Assembly (NCBI GenBank): GCA_050948905.1
Contig: JBMNES010000001.1
Span: 1,240,001-1,304,000 of the forward strand
Reading direction: 5' to 3'
Length of the DNA stretch: 64,000 nt
Source: DTKD01 sp050948905
GTDB lineage: Bacteria > Armatimonadota > UBA5829
The notes below the pieces were generated by a model. That model was not told where the DNA came from. It ran no database searches and was given only the letters and a program-made list of their open reading frames with translations. Shown here in pieces: positions 17,784-26,969 of the stretch. Position numbers and translations under genes: made by a program. Every line of letters starts with the position of its first letter. Positions within the stretch are counted from its first letter, which is position 1.

Positions 17784-18746
17784 TTGCGCTGCCTCAAAAC
17801 CGCATTATTCTTCGTTTTTGCGCTGCTGATCTGCTGCGTGGCCCCAACTTACGCCCAAAATAGATATGAGTATTCCGAGGTCGCGATGGGCGTCCGGGCC
17901 AGGATTGTTTTATATGCCACGGACAAAGATTCAGCGCAAACCGCCGTGCGGGCGGCGTACGACAGGATAGCCGAGCTTGAAGATATTATGAGCGACTACC
18001 GGCCGGATAGCGAGCTTATGCGACTCTGTAAAAAGGCTGGGGATGGACCGGTCGAGGTCAGCGGCGATTTATATTTTATGCTCTGCAAATGCGAGGAGCT
18101 CTCCAGAAGATCAGATGGTGCTTTTGACTGCACCGCAGGGCCGGTGATTAAACTGTGGCGCAGCGCTCGAAAATCCGGGAAGTTGCCAAATGATTTCGAC
18201 CTTGAGGCTGCCCGAAAGCTGGTCGGGTGGCGCAAACTGAAGCTGCTGACCCCTTGCGGCGAACAGGCCGGGACGGTGAAATTGACAGTGCCTGGCATGC
18301 AGCTTGATCTCGGCGGGATAGCGAAGGGCTACGCGTGTGATGAGGCGATAAGAATACTTAAAGAGCACGGTATCTCAAGCGCGCTGGTCGAGATGGGCGG
18401 GGATATAGTAGTCAGCGCGCCTCCTCCGGGCAAAAAGGGTTGGGGTATACAGATAACTAATTCCTCTGCCCCTCGGACCATTACACTATCGCACGCAGCG
18501 ATATCCTCAAGTGGGGATACTAATCAATTTGTAGAGATAGGTGGCAAGCGCTATTCGCACATTGTCGACCCGCGTACCGGCATTGGGCTGACCAATAGAA
18601 TGGCCGTCACCATAATAGCCCCCAACGGCGTCACCTCCGACGGGCTTTCCACCGCGATAAGCGTCCTCGGCCCCATACGAGGCAAAACGCTGGCAAACGC
18701 CTGGCCGGGAGTCTCGATATGCGTTTTGGAGGGGGTCGGCGGTTGA
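17784..18746 (+). CDS. apbE: FAD:protein FMN transferase (ApbE)
   Basis: ApbE attaches FMN to Thr/Ser of exported flavoproteins. The start chosen is TTG at 17784, preceded by GGAGGTGG, giving a 320-residue product with a signal peptide ending PTYAQ. Motifs include RIAELEDIMSDYRPDSEL, DGAFDCTAGPVIKLW, LDLGGIAKGYACDEAI, the Asp-rich ALVEMGGDIVV, and YSHIVDPRTG with the flavin-binding Asp. The stop codon lies inside a GGTTGNC heptamer array, so the last few residues come from the repeat edge. It lies 73 bp after the isomerase-like gene. Confidence 0.92.
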   Translation: MRCLKTALFFVFALLICCVAPTYAQNRYEYSEVAMGVRARIVLYATDKDSAQTAVRAAYDRIAELEDIMSDYRPDSELMRLCKKAGDGPVEVSGDLYFMLCKCEELSRRSDGAFDCTAGPVIKLWRSARKSGKLPNDFDLEAARKLVGWRKLKLLTPCGEQAGTVKLTVPGMQLDLGGIAKGYACDEAIRILKEHGISSALVEMGGDIVVSAPPPGKKGWGIQITNSSAPRTITLSHAAISSSGDTNQFVEIGGKRYSHIVDPRTGIGLTNRMAVTIIAPNGVTSDGLSTAISVLGPIRGKTLANAWPGVSICVLEGVGG

Positions 18747-18899
18747 CGGTTGTCCGTTGGCGGTTGTCGGTTAACGGTTGTCGGTTAACGGTTGTCGGTT
18801 GTCGGTTGGCGGAGCACCCCTTCCCTGTCATTTCGAGCGCAGCGAGAAATCTGCTTTTTGCGACATCCTAGATGGGTGGTGATCTCCGAATCGCCACCC
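18741..18899 (+). repeat. Heptamer array, GTCATTTCGA element and CTCCGA hairpin
   Basis: Ten head-to-tail GGTTGNC-type heptamers occupy 18741-18810. They are followed by a GTCATTTCGA element (18827-18865) and a hairpin GGGTGGTGAT-CTCCGA-ATCGCCACCC (18874-18899). This is the longest heptamer array in the window. It overlaps the apbE stop codon. Confidence 0.85.
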
Positions 18900-19018
18900 C
18901 AACGCCAAAAAATGGCTTGGACAGAGGCATGGCCACTGCTCGCTATTATGATCCTGCGCCCGCTTGTTGCCTAAACTCCTGTTTTCGCGTAAACTAACGC
19001 TGAGCAAGGGGGATTGTT

Positions 19019-19504
19019 ATGGAACAATTGTGGGCGCCGTGGCGCCTTGAATATATCACGGGTGAAAAGATCGACGGCTGCGTTTTTTGTGTGTATCCCG
19101 GCCGGGACGAGGATGAAAAGAGCCACATTCTCTACCGCGGCAAGCATACTTATGTGATTATGAACGCCTTCCCATACTCCAACGGCCATCTGCTTGTCCC
19201 CACCTACCGTCACGTTGCCAATCTCACTGAACTAACCGACGAAGAGAGCCTTGAGATGATGCAGCTCACGCAAATGAGTATGAAGGTCATTCGGGAGGTC
19301 TGCTATCCGGACGGTTTCAATATAGGAATTAACCAGGGCACAGCAGGGGGAGCTGGAATCGCGGAGCATATCCATCTGCACATTGTGCCGAGATGGAACG
19401 GCGACACCAACTTTATGCCCGTGTTTGCGGACGTAAAGGTGATACCCGAGGCGCTGGATACGACTTATAAGAAGCTTAAGGCGGTGTTCGATCGGTATGA
19501 GTGA
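19019..19504 (+). CDS. HIT-family nucleotide hydrolase/phosphorylase
   Basis: A GGGGG ribosome site precedes the ATG. The 161-residue protein has the LWAPWRLEYI opening and C-x2-C-like pair (CVFC) of the Ap4A phosphorylase branch, NAFPYSNGHLLVPTYRH, and the histidine triad HIHLHIVPRW with the catalytic His. It probably cleaves dinucleoside polyphosphates or nucleoside phosphoramidates in the cytoplasm. Its stop overlaps the uracil-DNA glycosylase start by 8 bp, so the two are coupled. Confidence 0.92.
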   Translation: MEQLWAPWRLEYITGEKIDGCVFCVYPGRDEDEKSHILYRGKHTYVIMNAFPYSNGHLLVPTYRHVANLTELTDEESLEMMQLTQMSMKVIREVCYPDGFNIGINQGTAGGAGIAEHIHLHIVPRWNGDTNFMPVFADVKVIPEALDTTYKKLKAVFDRYE

Positions 19505-20147
19505 GAATATTCAGCAGCAGATAGATGAGCTTCGTGGCAAATGTCTGCAATGCCAGCAATGCGATTTGGCACAGACGCGCACCCATGTCGTCTTTGGCGA
19601 AGGCAACCCTGAGTCACCTTTGATGATAGTCGGCGAAGGCCCCGGCGCAACTGAGGACGCGACGGGCCGGCCGTTTGTTGGCAGGTCAGGGAAGTTGCTT
19701 GATGAGGCGCTGGCAGCAAACAAAATGTCGCGCAGGCACGTCTTTATCGGAAACGTAGTTAAATGCAGAGCCTGTTTAATCGAAAACGAACGCAAGCGAA
19801 ATCGGCCGCCTTCGACGCAGGAAATCGAAACCTGCACCCCGTGGTTGGAAACTCAGATAGGGATCATAAAACCGCTGGTAATACTCTGTTTGGGCGCGCC
19901 GGCCGCTAAGTTTATTATAAAGAAAGACTTCCGCATGACTAAGGAGCGTGGAATCATATATCCGACAAGGTTCGCGCGATATGCGATTGCTGCGCTGCAC
20001 CCCGCTTATATTCTGCGCCAGGCGGGGCAGGAATATGACGGCGGCAAATCCCTTTTAATCGCTGATATCGACGCGGCCCGCAGGCAGGTCATAAAGGCAA
20101 GAAAAGAAGCTGAAACCAACCTGTTGGAGACCACCCTTTTTGGGTGA
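19497..20147 (+). CDS. Family 4 uracil-DNA glycosylase
   Basis: The 216-residue protein removes uracil from DNA. It has the iron-sulfur family pattern: an N-terminal C-x2-C-x2-C cluster region (CLQCQQCDLAQTR), motif GEGPGATEDATGRPFVG with the catalytic acidic residue, NVVKCRAC followed by a Cys in EIETCTPWL (4Fe-4S ligands), LCLGAPAAKF, and ALHPAYILRQ. The length is typical. It overlaps the HIT gene; the pairing with a nucleotide-cleaning enzyme fits DNA or nucleotide quality control. Confidence 0.92.
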   Translation: MSENIQQQIDELRGKCLQCQQCDLAQTRTHVVFGEGNPESPLMIVGEGPGATEDATGRPFVGRSGKLLDEALAANKMSRRHVFIGNVVKCRACLIENERKRNRPPSTQEIETCTPWLETQIGIIKPLVILCLGAPAAKFIIKKDFRMTKERGIIYPTRFARYAIAALHPAYILRQAGQEYDGGKSLLIADIDAARRQVIKARKEAETNLLETTLFG

Positions 20148-20181
20148 TAGCATAATCGAGGTATTTTTCGGAGGAATTGAA

Positions 20182-20742
20182 ATGAAAAGAATGATGATGC
20201 CGTTGATCGTATTAGTAATGATACTAGCATATAGCGGCTGCGTATTGGCTCAGGGCGCACCTGCTGCCCCAGCCGCGCAACGGCCCGTAGCGATACCTAA
20301 GATGGATGTCACACGAACGGCACCGTGTATTGTGCCGACGCTGCGTATGATAAGCCCGCAGATGATGCAGACTCTGGCCCTTCGATTGAACCTCACAGAG
20401 GATCAAACCGCCAAAATTAACGCCGTGCTGGAGAAATCGGACAAAATACTCAAAGACAAAGTTGAGGCGCAAGCGAAGGTCGGCGAGGAATACGTAGTGC
20501 TTCTTGCAAACCCGAACTCGACCAAGGCGCAGATCACTGCGGCCGCTGATAAGGCGATGAAAGCGGAGACCGAAGTCCTGATGACTAGAATAGATGCGCT
20601 CTTCGAGATCAAGGCGCTGTTGAATGCAGAGCAGAACAAACTCCTTGCCGAGCGGCTTGATCAATATACATTCCCCTGGAGAGCGGGTGGAAAAATGCAG
20701 CCGCCTCCCCCTCCGCCTCCGGCAAATGCGCCTTCTAAATAA
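20182..20742 (+). CDS. Exported Spy/CpxP-like helical protein
   Basis: GGAGG lies six bases before the ATG. The 186-residue product has a signal peptide ending near CVLA-QG, a short Pro/Ala segment, then a helical domain with the LTEDQ motif (an LTxxQ motif, as in Spy and CpxP) and regular heptad-like spacing, and a C-terminal poly-Pro tail (QPPPPPPP). Spy/CpxP relatives are periplasmic ATP-independent chaperones or metal sensors; that role is inference. No partner sensor kinase is nearby. Confidence 0.65.
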   Translation: MKRMMMPLIVLVMILAYSGCVLAQGAPAAPAAQRPVAIPKMDVTRTAPCIVPTLRMISPQMMQTLALRLNLTEDQTAKINAVLEKSDKILKDKVEAQAKVGEEYVVLLANPNSTKAQITAAADKAMKAETEVLMTRIDALFEIKALLNAEQNKLLAERLDQYTFPWRAGGKMQPPPPPPPANAPSK

Positions 20743-20771
20743 CAAAAAGTGAAAAATGTTGGCTAAAAGGC

Positions 20772-20800
20772 TTGACACCGTCGCTGTGTGGGTATACCAT
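20772..20800 (+). promoter_or_regulatory. Promoter upstream of c-di-AMP riboswitch
   Basis: TTGACA at 20772-20777 is a perfect -35. TACCAT at 20795-20800 lies 17 bases downstream. Transcription would start near 20807 and run into the riboswitch. Confidence 0.6.
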
Positions 20801-20856
20801 ACCAATCAAGGCGTAAAGCCTGGCAGTCAAAAACAAATATATAACAGAATACACAA

Positions 20857-20975
20857 TAAAGCGCCGAGTTTTCCTGTGGAAAAACGGAGGAACCGACTTA
20901 AAAGGGGCTAATCCATTTTGGAGGGGCTGCTTCCTGTCCCAGCCCGCCAGCTAACTCCGTAGGCGCGGTAGGAAG
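20857..20975 (+). promoter_or_regulatory. Cyclic di-AMP (ydaO/yuaA) riboswitch
   Basis: The segment has the hallmark pieces of the ydaO motif in order: GCGCCGAG (20861), GGAGGAACCG, GGGGCTAATCC, GGGGCTGCTTCCTG, CCCGCCAGCTAACTCCGTAGGCGC. The closing stem pairs GCGCC (20861-20865) with GGCGC (20962-20966). This class binds c-di-AMP and usually turns expression off by a terminator, mostly for potassium uptake, osmolyte transport and wall hydrolase genes. Here a terminator hairpin follows at once and the next gene on the strand is a ferredoxin, an unusual target. Confidence 0.88.
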
Positions 20976-20991
20976 TTTTATAGCATGTTCG

Positions 20992-21021
20992 GTCGCGAGG
21001 GGCGTGTCTTCGCGACTTTTT
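20992..21021 (+). terminator. Riboswitch-controlled intrinsic terminator
   Basis: GTCGCGA (20992-20998) pairs with TCGCGAC (21010-21016) and is followed directly by five T. It sits 25 bp after the riboswitch P1 stem and about 100 bp before the ferredoxin ATG, the normal expression-platform position. Confidence 0.8.
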
Positions 21022-21120
21022 AATGTACCGCTCAGCTTCATTTCCGACTTGAAGCATGTTATTATAAATTCAGTATGGCCGCTTCGGCGAGCCCCCACAA
21101 ATGCTTAAGGAGCACACCAA

Positions 21121-21308
21121 TGAAGGTAAGCATTAAAGATGATTGCATCTCGTGCGGATTGTGTGCCGAGATTTGCCCGGATGTATTCGAAATGCCCGAT
21201 GACGGTATCGCAGTTGTGAAAGTCGATGTTGTGCCGGATGGACTCGAGGACCAGGTCCAGGAAGCCTGCGACTCATGCCCGACTGAGTCGATCGTGATTG
21301 AGGAGTAG
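21121..21308 (+). CDS. Single-cluster [4Fe-4S] ferredoxin
   Basis: AAGGAG precedes the ATG by eight bases. The 62-residue protein closely follows the Desulfovibrio gigas ferredoxin pattern: C9, C12 and C15 with C53-Pro as the likely cluster ligands. Two further Cys (C19-Pro and C50) could form a disulfide or allow cluster conversion. It is a soluble low-potential electron carrier; its partner is unknown. The convergent neighbour is an ATP-dependent activator of a radical-type dehydratase, a protein family that takes electrons from ferredoxin or flavodoxin, so a link is plausible. A riboswitch and terminator lie upstream. Confidence 0.92.
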
Positions 21309-21334
21309 GGCGCATTTCGAAATATTGTTGCTCT

Positions 21335-21374
21335 GAGGGCGGTTGTGAGATACTCAGCCGCCCTCTATTTTTTG
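21335..21374 (+). terminator. Terminator between convergent ferredoxin and activase genes
   Basis: GAGGGCGG (21335-21342) and CCGCCCTC (21358-21365) form an 8-bp stem followed by TATTTTTT. It ends the ferredoxin transcript and abuts the stop codon of the convergent gene. Confidence 0.85.
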
Positions 21375-24300
21375 TTATCTTACGCCGCTCTGAAGGCTCT
21401 CCGATTCCTGCGCGCTTTTAGCCGCCTGCCGACCGGCGTGGCGTTCTTTTACCTGCCACATGAAACTGACGATCTTGGCTTCGCGGCTGGCGTCGATGAA
21501 CCCGTCGTAGTCCAGATTTAAGAAGGGCAGATTGCCGTGACGGCGGCGCAGCGACTGGCTGAGAGCTGTCACCGTGTTGCCGGGCATGCAGTTGAACGGA
21601 ATGACGCTGACTATCCCGGCCAGGCCGCGTTTGGCAAAGTCCTCACTCTTACCCATACTGCAAATCGCCTCGCCTCCGAAGTTGTAGTTCAGATATTTTA
21701 CACCTTCGTTGATTACTTCTTCGGAGCCGATATCGTCGTAGCCGTCCATAAACGGCAGCGTCGCAGAAAACAGAGCGTGTTCCTCTTTGTTGATCAGTTT
21801 TGCGTTGAGCGACCGGCCGATGTATTCGATCAACTCGTCCTTATTCAGACCTGCATCGCGCAGCCTGTCGCCGGAGAGTATCTTGCCGATGAAATTGGCG
21901 TAGCTGAAGAACTCAGTCATCGGCGCAAGCCATGTCTCGGCGCCTTCTGATTCGAGCTTGCGCAGGATATCCTGGTTCGCGCCGTCGTGAAGTCTGACAT
22001 AAAACTCTCCCACCACGCCGACCAATGGCCGGGTCTCGTTGCGCATCGGAATCAACGAGAAGTCCTCAGCCGCCCGCCGCAGCAGTTCGCGATATTCGTC
22101 GAGGTGCCGGGTGTTGAGAATCGCTGCGAGCTTGTTAGACTCGACCTTGCGTTTATGTTCGGGGATAAGGCCGATGACCTTTTGTAGATACTTCTCGAAA
22201 AGCGCCTCGCTGGCGCCCTTTTCGATCTCATAAGGGCGGGTGCGTTGCAGCAATTTGAAAAGCAGGTCATGACAGGTAAGAGCGTCCCACGAAACCAGCG
22301 CGAACATCGTCCCCAGTCCGCCGTGTTCGCTTTTTGAGCCGAGGGTGACTATGTCGACGTCTTTGTGGCCCAGCTTGTCGAGAATCCTGCGCTGCAGCAT
22401 GCTGTACATACCGAACCTGCACGGCCCCTCGGCGTTGCCCTGGAAGAACGCTTCTTTAGACGGGTCGAAGTCCGGGGAGTTGACCCGCTGAAGCATATCC
22501 TCGGTGGTCATAAGCGCCGGCAGACACACATCCTCAGAAATCGCCTGTCTCGCCAGGTTCAAGCCTATGTCCTCAGATCGCGGCAGCGCCTCGGCGTCGA
22601 TTCCATAAGCTCGCATACATCCTGCCAGCACTCTGGCGGCTTCGCTTGCATAGGGTATCCACAGCCGCCTGCCGCCGAGCTTTGTGATGGATGCGTCGTC
22701 GGTGCGGATAACCTCGGTATGTTTTGCTTTTCCCTTGGCCGCGGTGTCTGCGAAGGCCTCGATTCGCGTGATTACTCCCGCGTCGGCCGTGTGTTCGTCG
22801 ATTTGCATCACATAACACGGCTCACCGATCTCGTCTTTGAAGAACGGGTTGCCGAACGAGTCCGGCCCGCATGCGAAATACGTCACCACAACCGCCCGCA
22901 GTCGCGAGTCCTGCCTTATCAGCCTCGCCGCCATCAGCTTCTTTTGAATCTGCCTGGAATACGCATTCGGCCAGGAATCAGCTATATCAGCGCTTTCCAG
23001 CGGCAAAAAGTCCTGCGGAATCGCGAGTATCCCCAAGTCCTGAATCTTCTTACCGATATCCATATTCACGGCGGGGTCCCACAACGTATATGGCCTTCCT
23101 ATCACCACGAATGCCATCTGGTCTCGCGGCATGTTCCGCAGCACCTCGGCCCCGCGCTCATCGATTTTGCGGCGGAAGTCATATAACGTCTTCAGCCCAA
23201 TTTCCAGCGCCGCCCTGGCCTGTTTCGGCTTAATGCCCAACTGCTTTCCTATGCCGACGAAGACGTTTTCCAGATGCCTTTTGCCGCGTTTGAGATGCAG
23301 AGTAGGGCTTATGTGGCGTATCCCACGCTCGGTTACGCCGACACACGACGATATCACATCGGGAGCCGCTTGCAGATAAGGGCAGGTCTGGGCCTGTCGC
23401 ATATTCGAGTTCGGCTGCTCGGTGGAGATCACCCTGGGTGAGAAAATTATGTCGACGCCTTTGGCGATCAGGTCCATATAATGCCCATGTGCGACCTTGA
23501 ACGGGAAGCACGGCTCCCCTATGGCGACGTCCAGGCCCATCTCGATAATACGCTTATTAGTCGGGTCGCTTGGCACAACCTCAAAACCAAGCTCGCTTAA
23601 AAACGCGTTATAAAGCGGGTATAGCTCGGAGAACATCAACCCGCGTGGGATTCCGATCTTGACGCCTGTGGATGCCCGGTTCTCCCTCGGCTGATACGCG
23701 CTCATCATCATCTGCTCGCGCTCGGCAAAAAGGTCCGGCAGATGAGCGCCGAGGTTCTTCTTATGAGCTGCGCTGAACTTCTCGCAGCGGTCGTTGTAGA
23801 AATACTTAGGCCCGCTCTCCATCTGGAACGTGTTCACGTCGCAGCGATTGGGGCAGCTTTTGCACTCAAATGAGCTTATTTCATACTTGGCATCGGCGAT
23901 AGCGTCGAAACCGCGGAATGTGCTGACCTCCGGGTTAGCGAGATACGCCAGCCGCGCCGCGCCAACTGCTCCTGTTATGTGGGGATACGGCGCGACCACG
24001 ACCTCGCGACCGAGCACAGTCTCATACGCCGCCACCATACCCTTATTAAACGCCACCGCGCCCTGAAATGCGATTTTTTTGCCGATCTCCCGGCTGCCGA
24101 CGTTTTTATTCAGATAATTTTTTACGCTGGCCAGGCAGATTCCCGCGGCGAGGTCTTCTATAGGTACGTTATTTTGCTGATAGTAGACCATCGCGGATTC
24201 GCTGAATACGGTGCACGTCCAGTCCAAATCAGGCGGGCGGGTGTTGCGCAACGCCACGTCCCCGAACTCTTCAAGGGGTATACCGAGCCGATCCGCCTGC

Positions 24301-25670
24301 TTTTCGAGGAAAGCCCCTGTCCCTGCGGCGCACGCTTTATTCATCTCGAAATCTATGATGACGTCGCCGTCAAGTCGGATATATTTGCTGTCCTGGCCGC
24401 CTATTTCAAAGATCGTATCGACCTCTCTGGAATACGCTTGCGCGCCGCTGGCCTGTGCGGAAATCTCGTTTCGGACAAGCTCCGCACCTATATAATCCGC
24501 CGTCAAATATCGTCCGCTGCCCGTGGTCGCGGCGGATATTTTGCCTATTTTCAACCCGCGTTCATCAATCTGGTTCTTGATCTGAGCCAGGGTATCGCGA
24601 ACCGCCGACAACGGGTCGCCGTCTGTGCGCCTGTAGTGGCTTGCGAGAACAACAAACTCGCCGTCGACCTCCGTCACCAGAGCAGCTTTTGTGCTGACTG
24701 AGCCTATATCGACCCCAAGGGCCGCTCTTTCGATGTCGGTTGGGATATTAGAATCCTGAAACGCGGCGCGGCGATACTGGCTGGTGACGCTGTTGCTTAT
24801 AGCTATTGGCTCACAGCCGGGATATTCCAGAGGGCGTTTGATATGTTCTTCGAGTATCTCAATAGCGTCGCGAATGTCGATTTCGGCTTCTGCGCGCATA
24901 GCAGCCCCGATAGCCCCGAGTGTGCGGTTATGTTCAGGGACCGACAGCCTGTTGCCGAGTTCGAGTTCCTCGGATAAGAACCGCAGCACAGCCGGGTTCT
25001 CCGAGACGCCGCCGATGAAGATGATCTTGTCCCTGAACTCCTTGCCTCGCGCGATAGCCGAGCGATAATTGCGGCTGATTGCCTGGTGGACACCCGCCGC
25101 TATTCTATCCCGTGGGGTCCCTTTCTGATATAAGTGCGTGATGTCAGACTCTGTGAAGACTGCGCAGCGGCCGGAAAGACTCGCCGGATTCTCGACGTGC
25201 AACGCCACCTGCGCGAATTCTTCAATGCCATCATAGTTCAATCGCACCGCCATATGGTCCAAAAACGATCCGCTTCCGGAGGCGCACTTGTTGCCGAGAT
25301 TAGAATCTTCCACCAATAATCGTCCGCTGACAGGGTCTCGCTCGAACAGGAGATATTTCTGCGACTCCCTGCCCATTTCGATCACAGTGCGCACTTCGGG
25401 GTAAAGCTCGTCAATGGACGCGGCCAGTGCGTTGGGTTCGTGTATCGAGTCAACGCCAATGAGGTCTTTGAGTGTGGATGCGCCGGCTCCCGTCACCCCG
25501 CAGATAGCTCGTTTTACTCCGCGCTGCGCCAGAATAGATTCCAGCATCTCCTTAATGCGCAGGATGGGCTGGCCCTTTATCCCGGCAATGCCCAGCAGCT
25601 CTATCGAGCCATCCTCGAGAATGGCGATTGCCTTGACAGCATCTGACCCTACATCAAATCCGATTCTCAT
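21375..25670 (-). CDS. Acyl-CoA dehydratase activase fusion (BcrA/D ATPases + DUF2229 + HgdB-like)
   Basis: This 1431-residue protein contains two ASKHA ATPase domains of the BadF/BcrA/HgdC type: the first opens at MRIGFDVGSDAVKA and the second near residue 315 with GVDIGSVSTKAAL. Each has the GGVSENPAVL- or GGQDSKYI-like phosphate motifs and a Cys region for the inter-subunit [4Fe-4S] cluster. A DUF2229 domain starts near residue 670 (IGIPRGLMFSELYPLYNAFL), and a Cys-containing HgdB-like part fills the C-terminus. HgdC-type proteins inject one electron, powered by ATP, into dehydratases. The fused giants are widespread in anaerobes, but their substrate is unknown. No dehydratase gene is adjacent. 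Confidence 0.88.
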   Translation of the reverse strand: MRIGFDVGSDAVKAIAILEDGSIELLGIAGIKGQPILRIKEMLESILAQRGVKRAICGVTGAGASTLKDLIGVDSIHEPNALAASIDELYPEVRTVIEMGRESQKYLLFERDPVSGRLLVEDSNLGNKCASGSGSFLDHMAVRLNYDGIEEFAQVALHVENPASLSGRCAVFTESDITHLYQKGTPRDRIAAGVHQAISRNYRSAIARGKEFRDKIIFIGGVSENPAVLRFLSEELELGNRLSVPEHNRTLGAIGAAMRAEAEIDIRDAIEILEEHIKRPLEYPGCEPIAISNSVTSQYRRAAFQDSNIPTDIERAALGVDIGSVSTKAALVTEVDGEFVVLASHYRRTDGDPLSAVRDTLAQIKNQIDERGLKIGKISAATTGSGRYLTADYIGAELVRNEISAQASGAQAYSREVDTIFEIGGQDSKYIRLDGDVIIDFEMNKACAAGTGAFLEKQADRLGIPLEEFGDVALRNTRPPDLDWTCTVFSESAMVYYQQNNVPIEDLAAGICLASVKNYLNKNVGSREIGKKIAFQGAVAFNKGMVAAYETVLGREVVVAPYPHITGAVGAARLAYLANPEVSTFRGFDAIADAKYEISSFECKSCPNRCDVNTFQMESGPKYFYNDRCEKFSAAHKKNLGAHLPDLFAEREQMMMSAYQPRENRASTGVKIGIPRGLMFSELYPLYNAFLSELGFEVVPSDPTNKRIIEMGLDVAIGEPCFPFKVAHGHYMDLIAKGVDIIFSPRVISTEQPNSNMRQAQTCPYLQAAPDVISSCVGVTERGIRHISPTLHLKRGKRHLENVFVGIGKQLGIKPKQARAALEIGLKTLYDFRRKIDERGAEVLRNMPRDQMAFVVIGRPYTLWDPAVNMDIGKKIQDLGILAIPQDFLPLESADIADSWPNAYSRQIQKKLMAARLIRQDSRLRAVVVTYFACGPDSFGNPFFKDEIGEPCYVMQIDEHTADAGVITRIEAFADTAAKGKAKHTEVIRTDDASITKLGGRRLWIPYASEAARVLAGCMRAYGIDAEALPRSEDIGLNLARQAISEDVCLPALMTTEDMLQRVNSPDFDPSKEAFFQGNAEGPCRFGMYSMLQRRILDKLGHKDVDIVTLGSKSEHGGLGTMFALVSWDALTCHDLLFKLLQRTRPYEIEKGASEALFEKYLQKVIGLIPEHKRKVESNKLAAILNTRHLDEYRELLRRAAEDFSLIPMRNETRPLVGVVGEFYVRLHDGANQDILRKLESEGAETWLAPMTEFFSYANFIGKILSGDRLRDAGLNKDELIEYIGRSLNAKLINKEEHALFSATLPFMDGYDDIGSEEVINEGVKYLNYNFGGEAICSMGKSEDFAKRGLAGIVSVIPFNCMPGNTVTALSQSLRRRHGNLPFLNLDYDGFIDASREAKIVSFMWQVKERHAGRQAAKSAQESESLQSGVR

Positions 25671-26028
25671 GCTGCAGCCACAATCCCCCTCTCTGAATTA
25701 TATGTAGAAGAGATATACGGGGAAGTATACCCAAGCTCAAACGTTCTTAGCACAGTATATTATGCCTGCCAGCCATAGTCAAGGCAAGACACCGATGGCG
25801 CAGGATGCCGGAAGGGAGAATCGCGAGAGCGCGAAAGAAGCGAAAGCCTGAAATAACTATTTGGTATCGTAATAGGGGTTGCCCAAGAAGGCTTGATCGA
25901 ACTTCGAACCTCGGATATCGGATATCGAAAAAAGCAGGAGCGGGCACAATCGGAAGGATTAATACTCGGCTGTAGATAAACGCACTATAGTGCGGCTGAG
26001 TAAGAGTGCAGCGTCTGGAGGTTTGCGT
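25671..26028. other. Gene-free gap with repeat remnants
   Basis: The left part holds the promoter region of the activase gene (minus strand, TTGAGC and TATATC about 17 bases apart). The middle (25795-25945) contains degenerate stretches of GCGAAAG and TCGGATATCGAA type seen at the edges of repeats elsewhere. TGGAGG near 26018 serves the next gene. I see no RNA gene or supported reading frame. Confidence 0.5.
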
Positions 26029-26889
26029 ATGAGGTTACTTCTGGCGGTTCTGATGATTATTATTATTCCAGCGTGCGGCATTTGCGCAAATAACGAGAGA
26101 GAGCGGGCTAAGGAAATGAAAGTCTACATTCACACCGATCTCGAAGGCATCACCGGTATCGACACCTTCGAGATGATTCAAAGGGACAGCGGTCGATACG
26201 ACGAGTGCTGCGAGCTTCTTATGGGGGATCTGAACGCGGCAATCGAAGGGGCTTTTGAGGGCGGCGCTACACACGTGACAGTGCTCGATAGCCACGGCGG
26301 CGGAAGCAATTTCAAGCTGGAGTTGCTGGATAAAAGAGCGGAAAACGACTTCAAGACCAATAAAAAATGGTGGGGCAAGCTCGACGATTCCTATTGCGGC
26401 ACATTCTTTATAGGCGCACACGCCATGGCCGGCACCATAAACGGTTTTCTTGACCACACCCAGAACTCTCGCGAGTGGTTCAACTACTACATCAACGGCC
26501 GAAAGACCGGGGAGCTGGGGCAGTGGGCTTTGGTGGCGGGCAATTTCAACGTGCCGATGTTGATGGTCAGTGGGGACGAGGCGGCGTGTGTCGAGGCCAG
26601 GCAGTTTTTCGGCCACGTCGAGACCGCTATCGTTAAAAGAGGAATTGGCAGAAACAGGGCTGAGTGCGTCGATAAAGAGGAATCCCGCAAGCGAATAAAA
26701 GAAGCCGCCAAAAAAGCGATGGCTCTGGTCGGTAAGGTTAAGCCGTATAAGGTCTGTATGCCGATGGAGATAGTGCTGGAGCTTTACAGGTCGGATTTCT
26801 GTGATAATAAGGTCAAAGACGGGCTTGAGCGAATCGACGCGCGCACGCTTCGCAAAGTTACAGACGATCCATTGCAACTGATGCCATAA
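26029..26889 (+). CDS. Exported M55-family (DppA-like) aminopeptidase
   Basis: TGGAGG precedes the ATG at 26029. The 286-residue product has a short hydrophobic signal and then MKVYIHTDLEGITGI, with the zinc-ligand D-x-E pair of DppA D-aminopeptidases, followed by DSHGGGSN, GAHAMAGT and FLDHT with conserved His residues, and VSGDEAACVEA. DppA is a decameric enzyme that frees D-Ala from D-alanyl peptides; the export signal suggests use on peptidoglycan-derived peptides. It stands alone, with gaps on both sides. Confidence 0.9.
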   Translation: MRLLLAVLMIIIIPACGICANNERERAKEMKVYIHTDLEGITGIDTFEMIQRDSGRYDECCELLMGDLNAAIEGAFEGGATHVTVLDSHGGGSNFKLELLDKRAENDFKTNKKWWGKLDDSYCGTFFIGAHAMAGTINGFLDHTQNSREWFNYYINGRKTGELGQWALVAGNFNVPMLMVSGDEAACVEARQFFGHVETAIVKRGIGRNRAECVDKEESRKRIKEAAKKAMALVGKVKPYKVCMPMEIVLELYRSDFCDNKVKDGLERIDARTLRKVTDDPLQLMP

Positions 26890-26969
26890 ACCTGGCGAAA
26901 CGTGGCTGATAGCAAATAAACATGGCTGTCACGGTTCTGTTTGTAAATATGTCAACAATATTCATGGGT

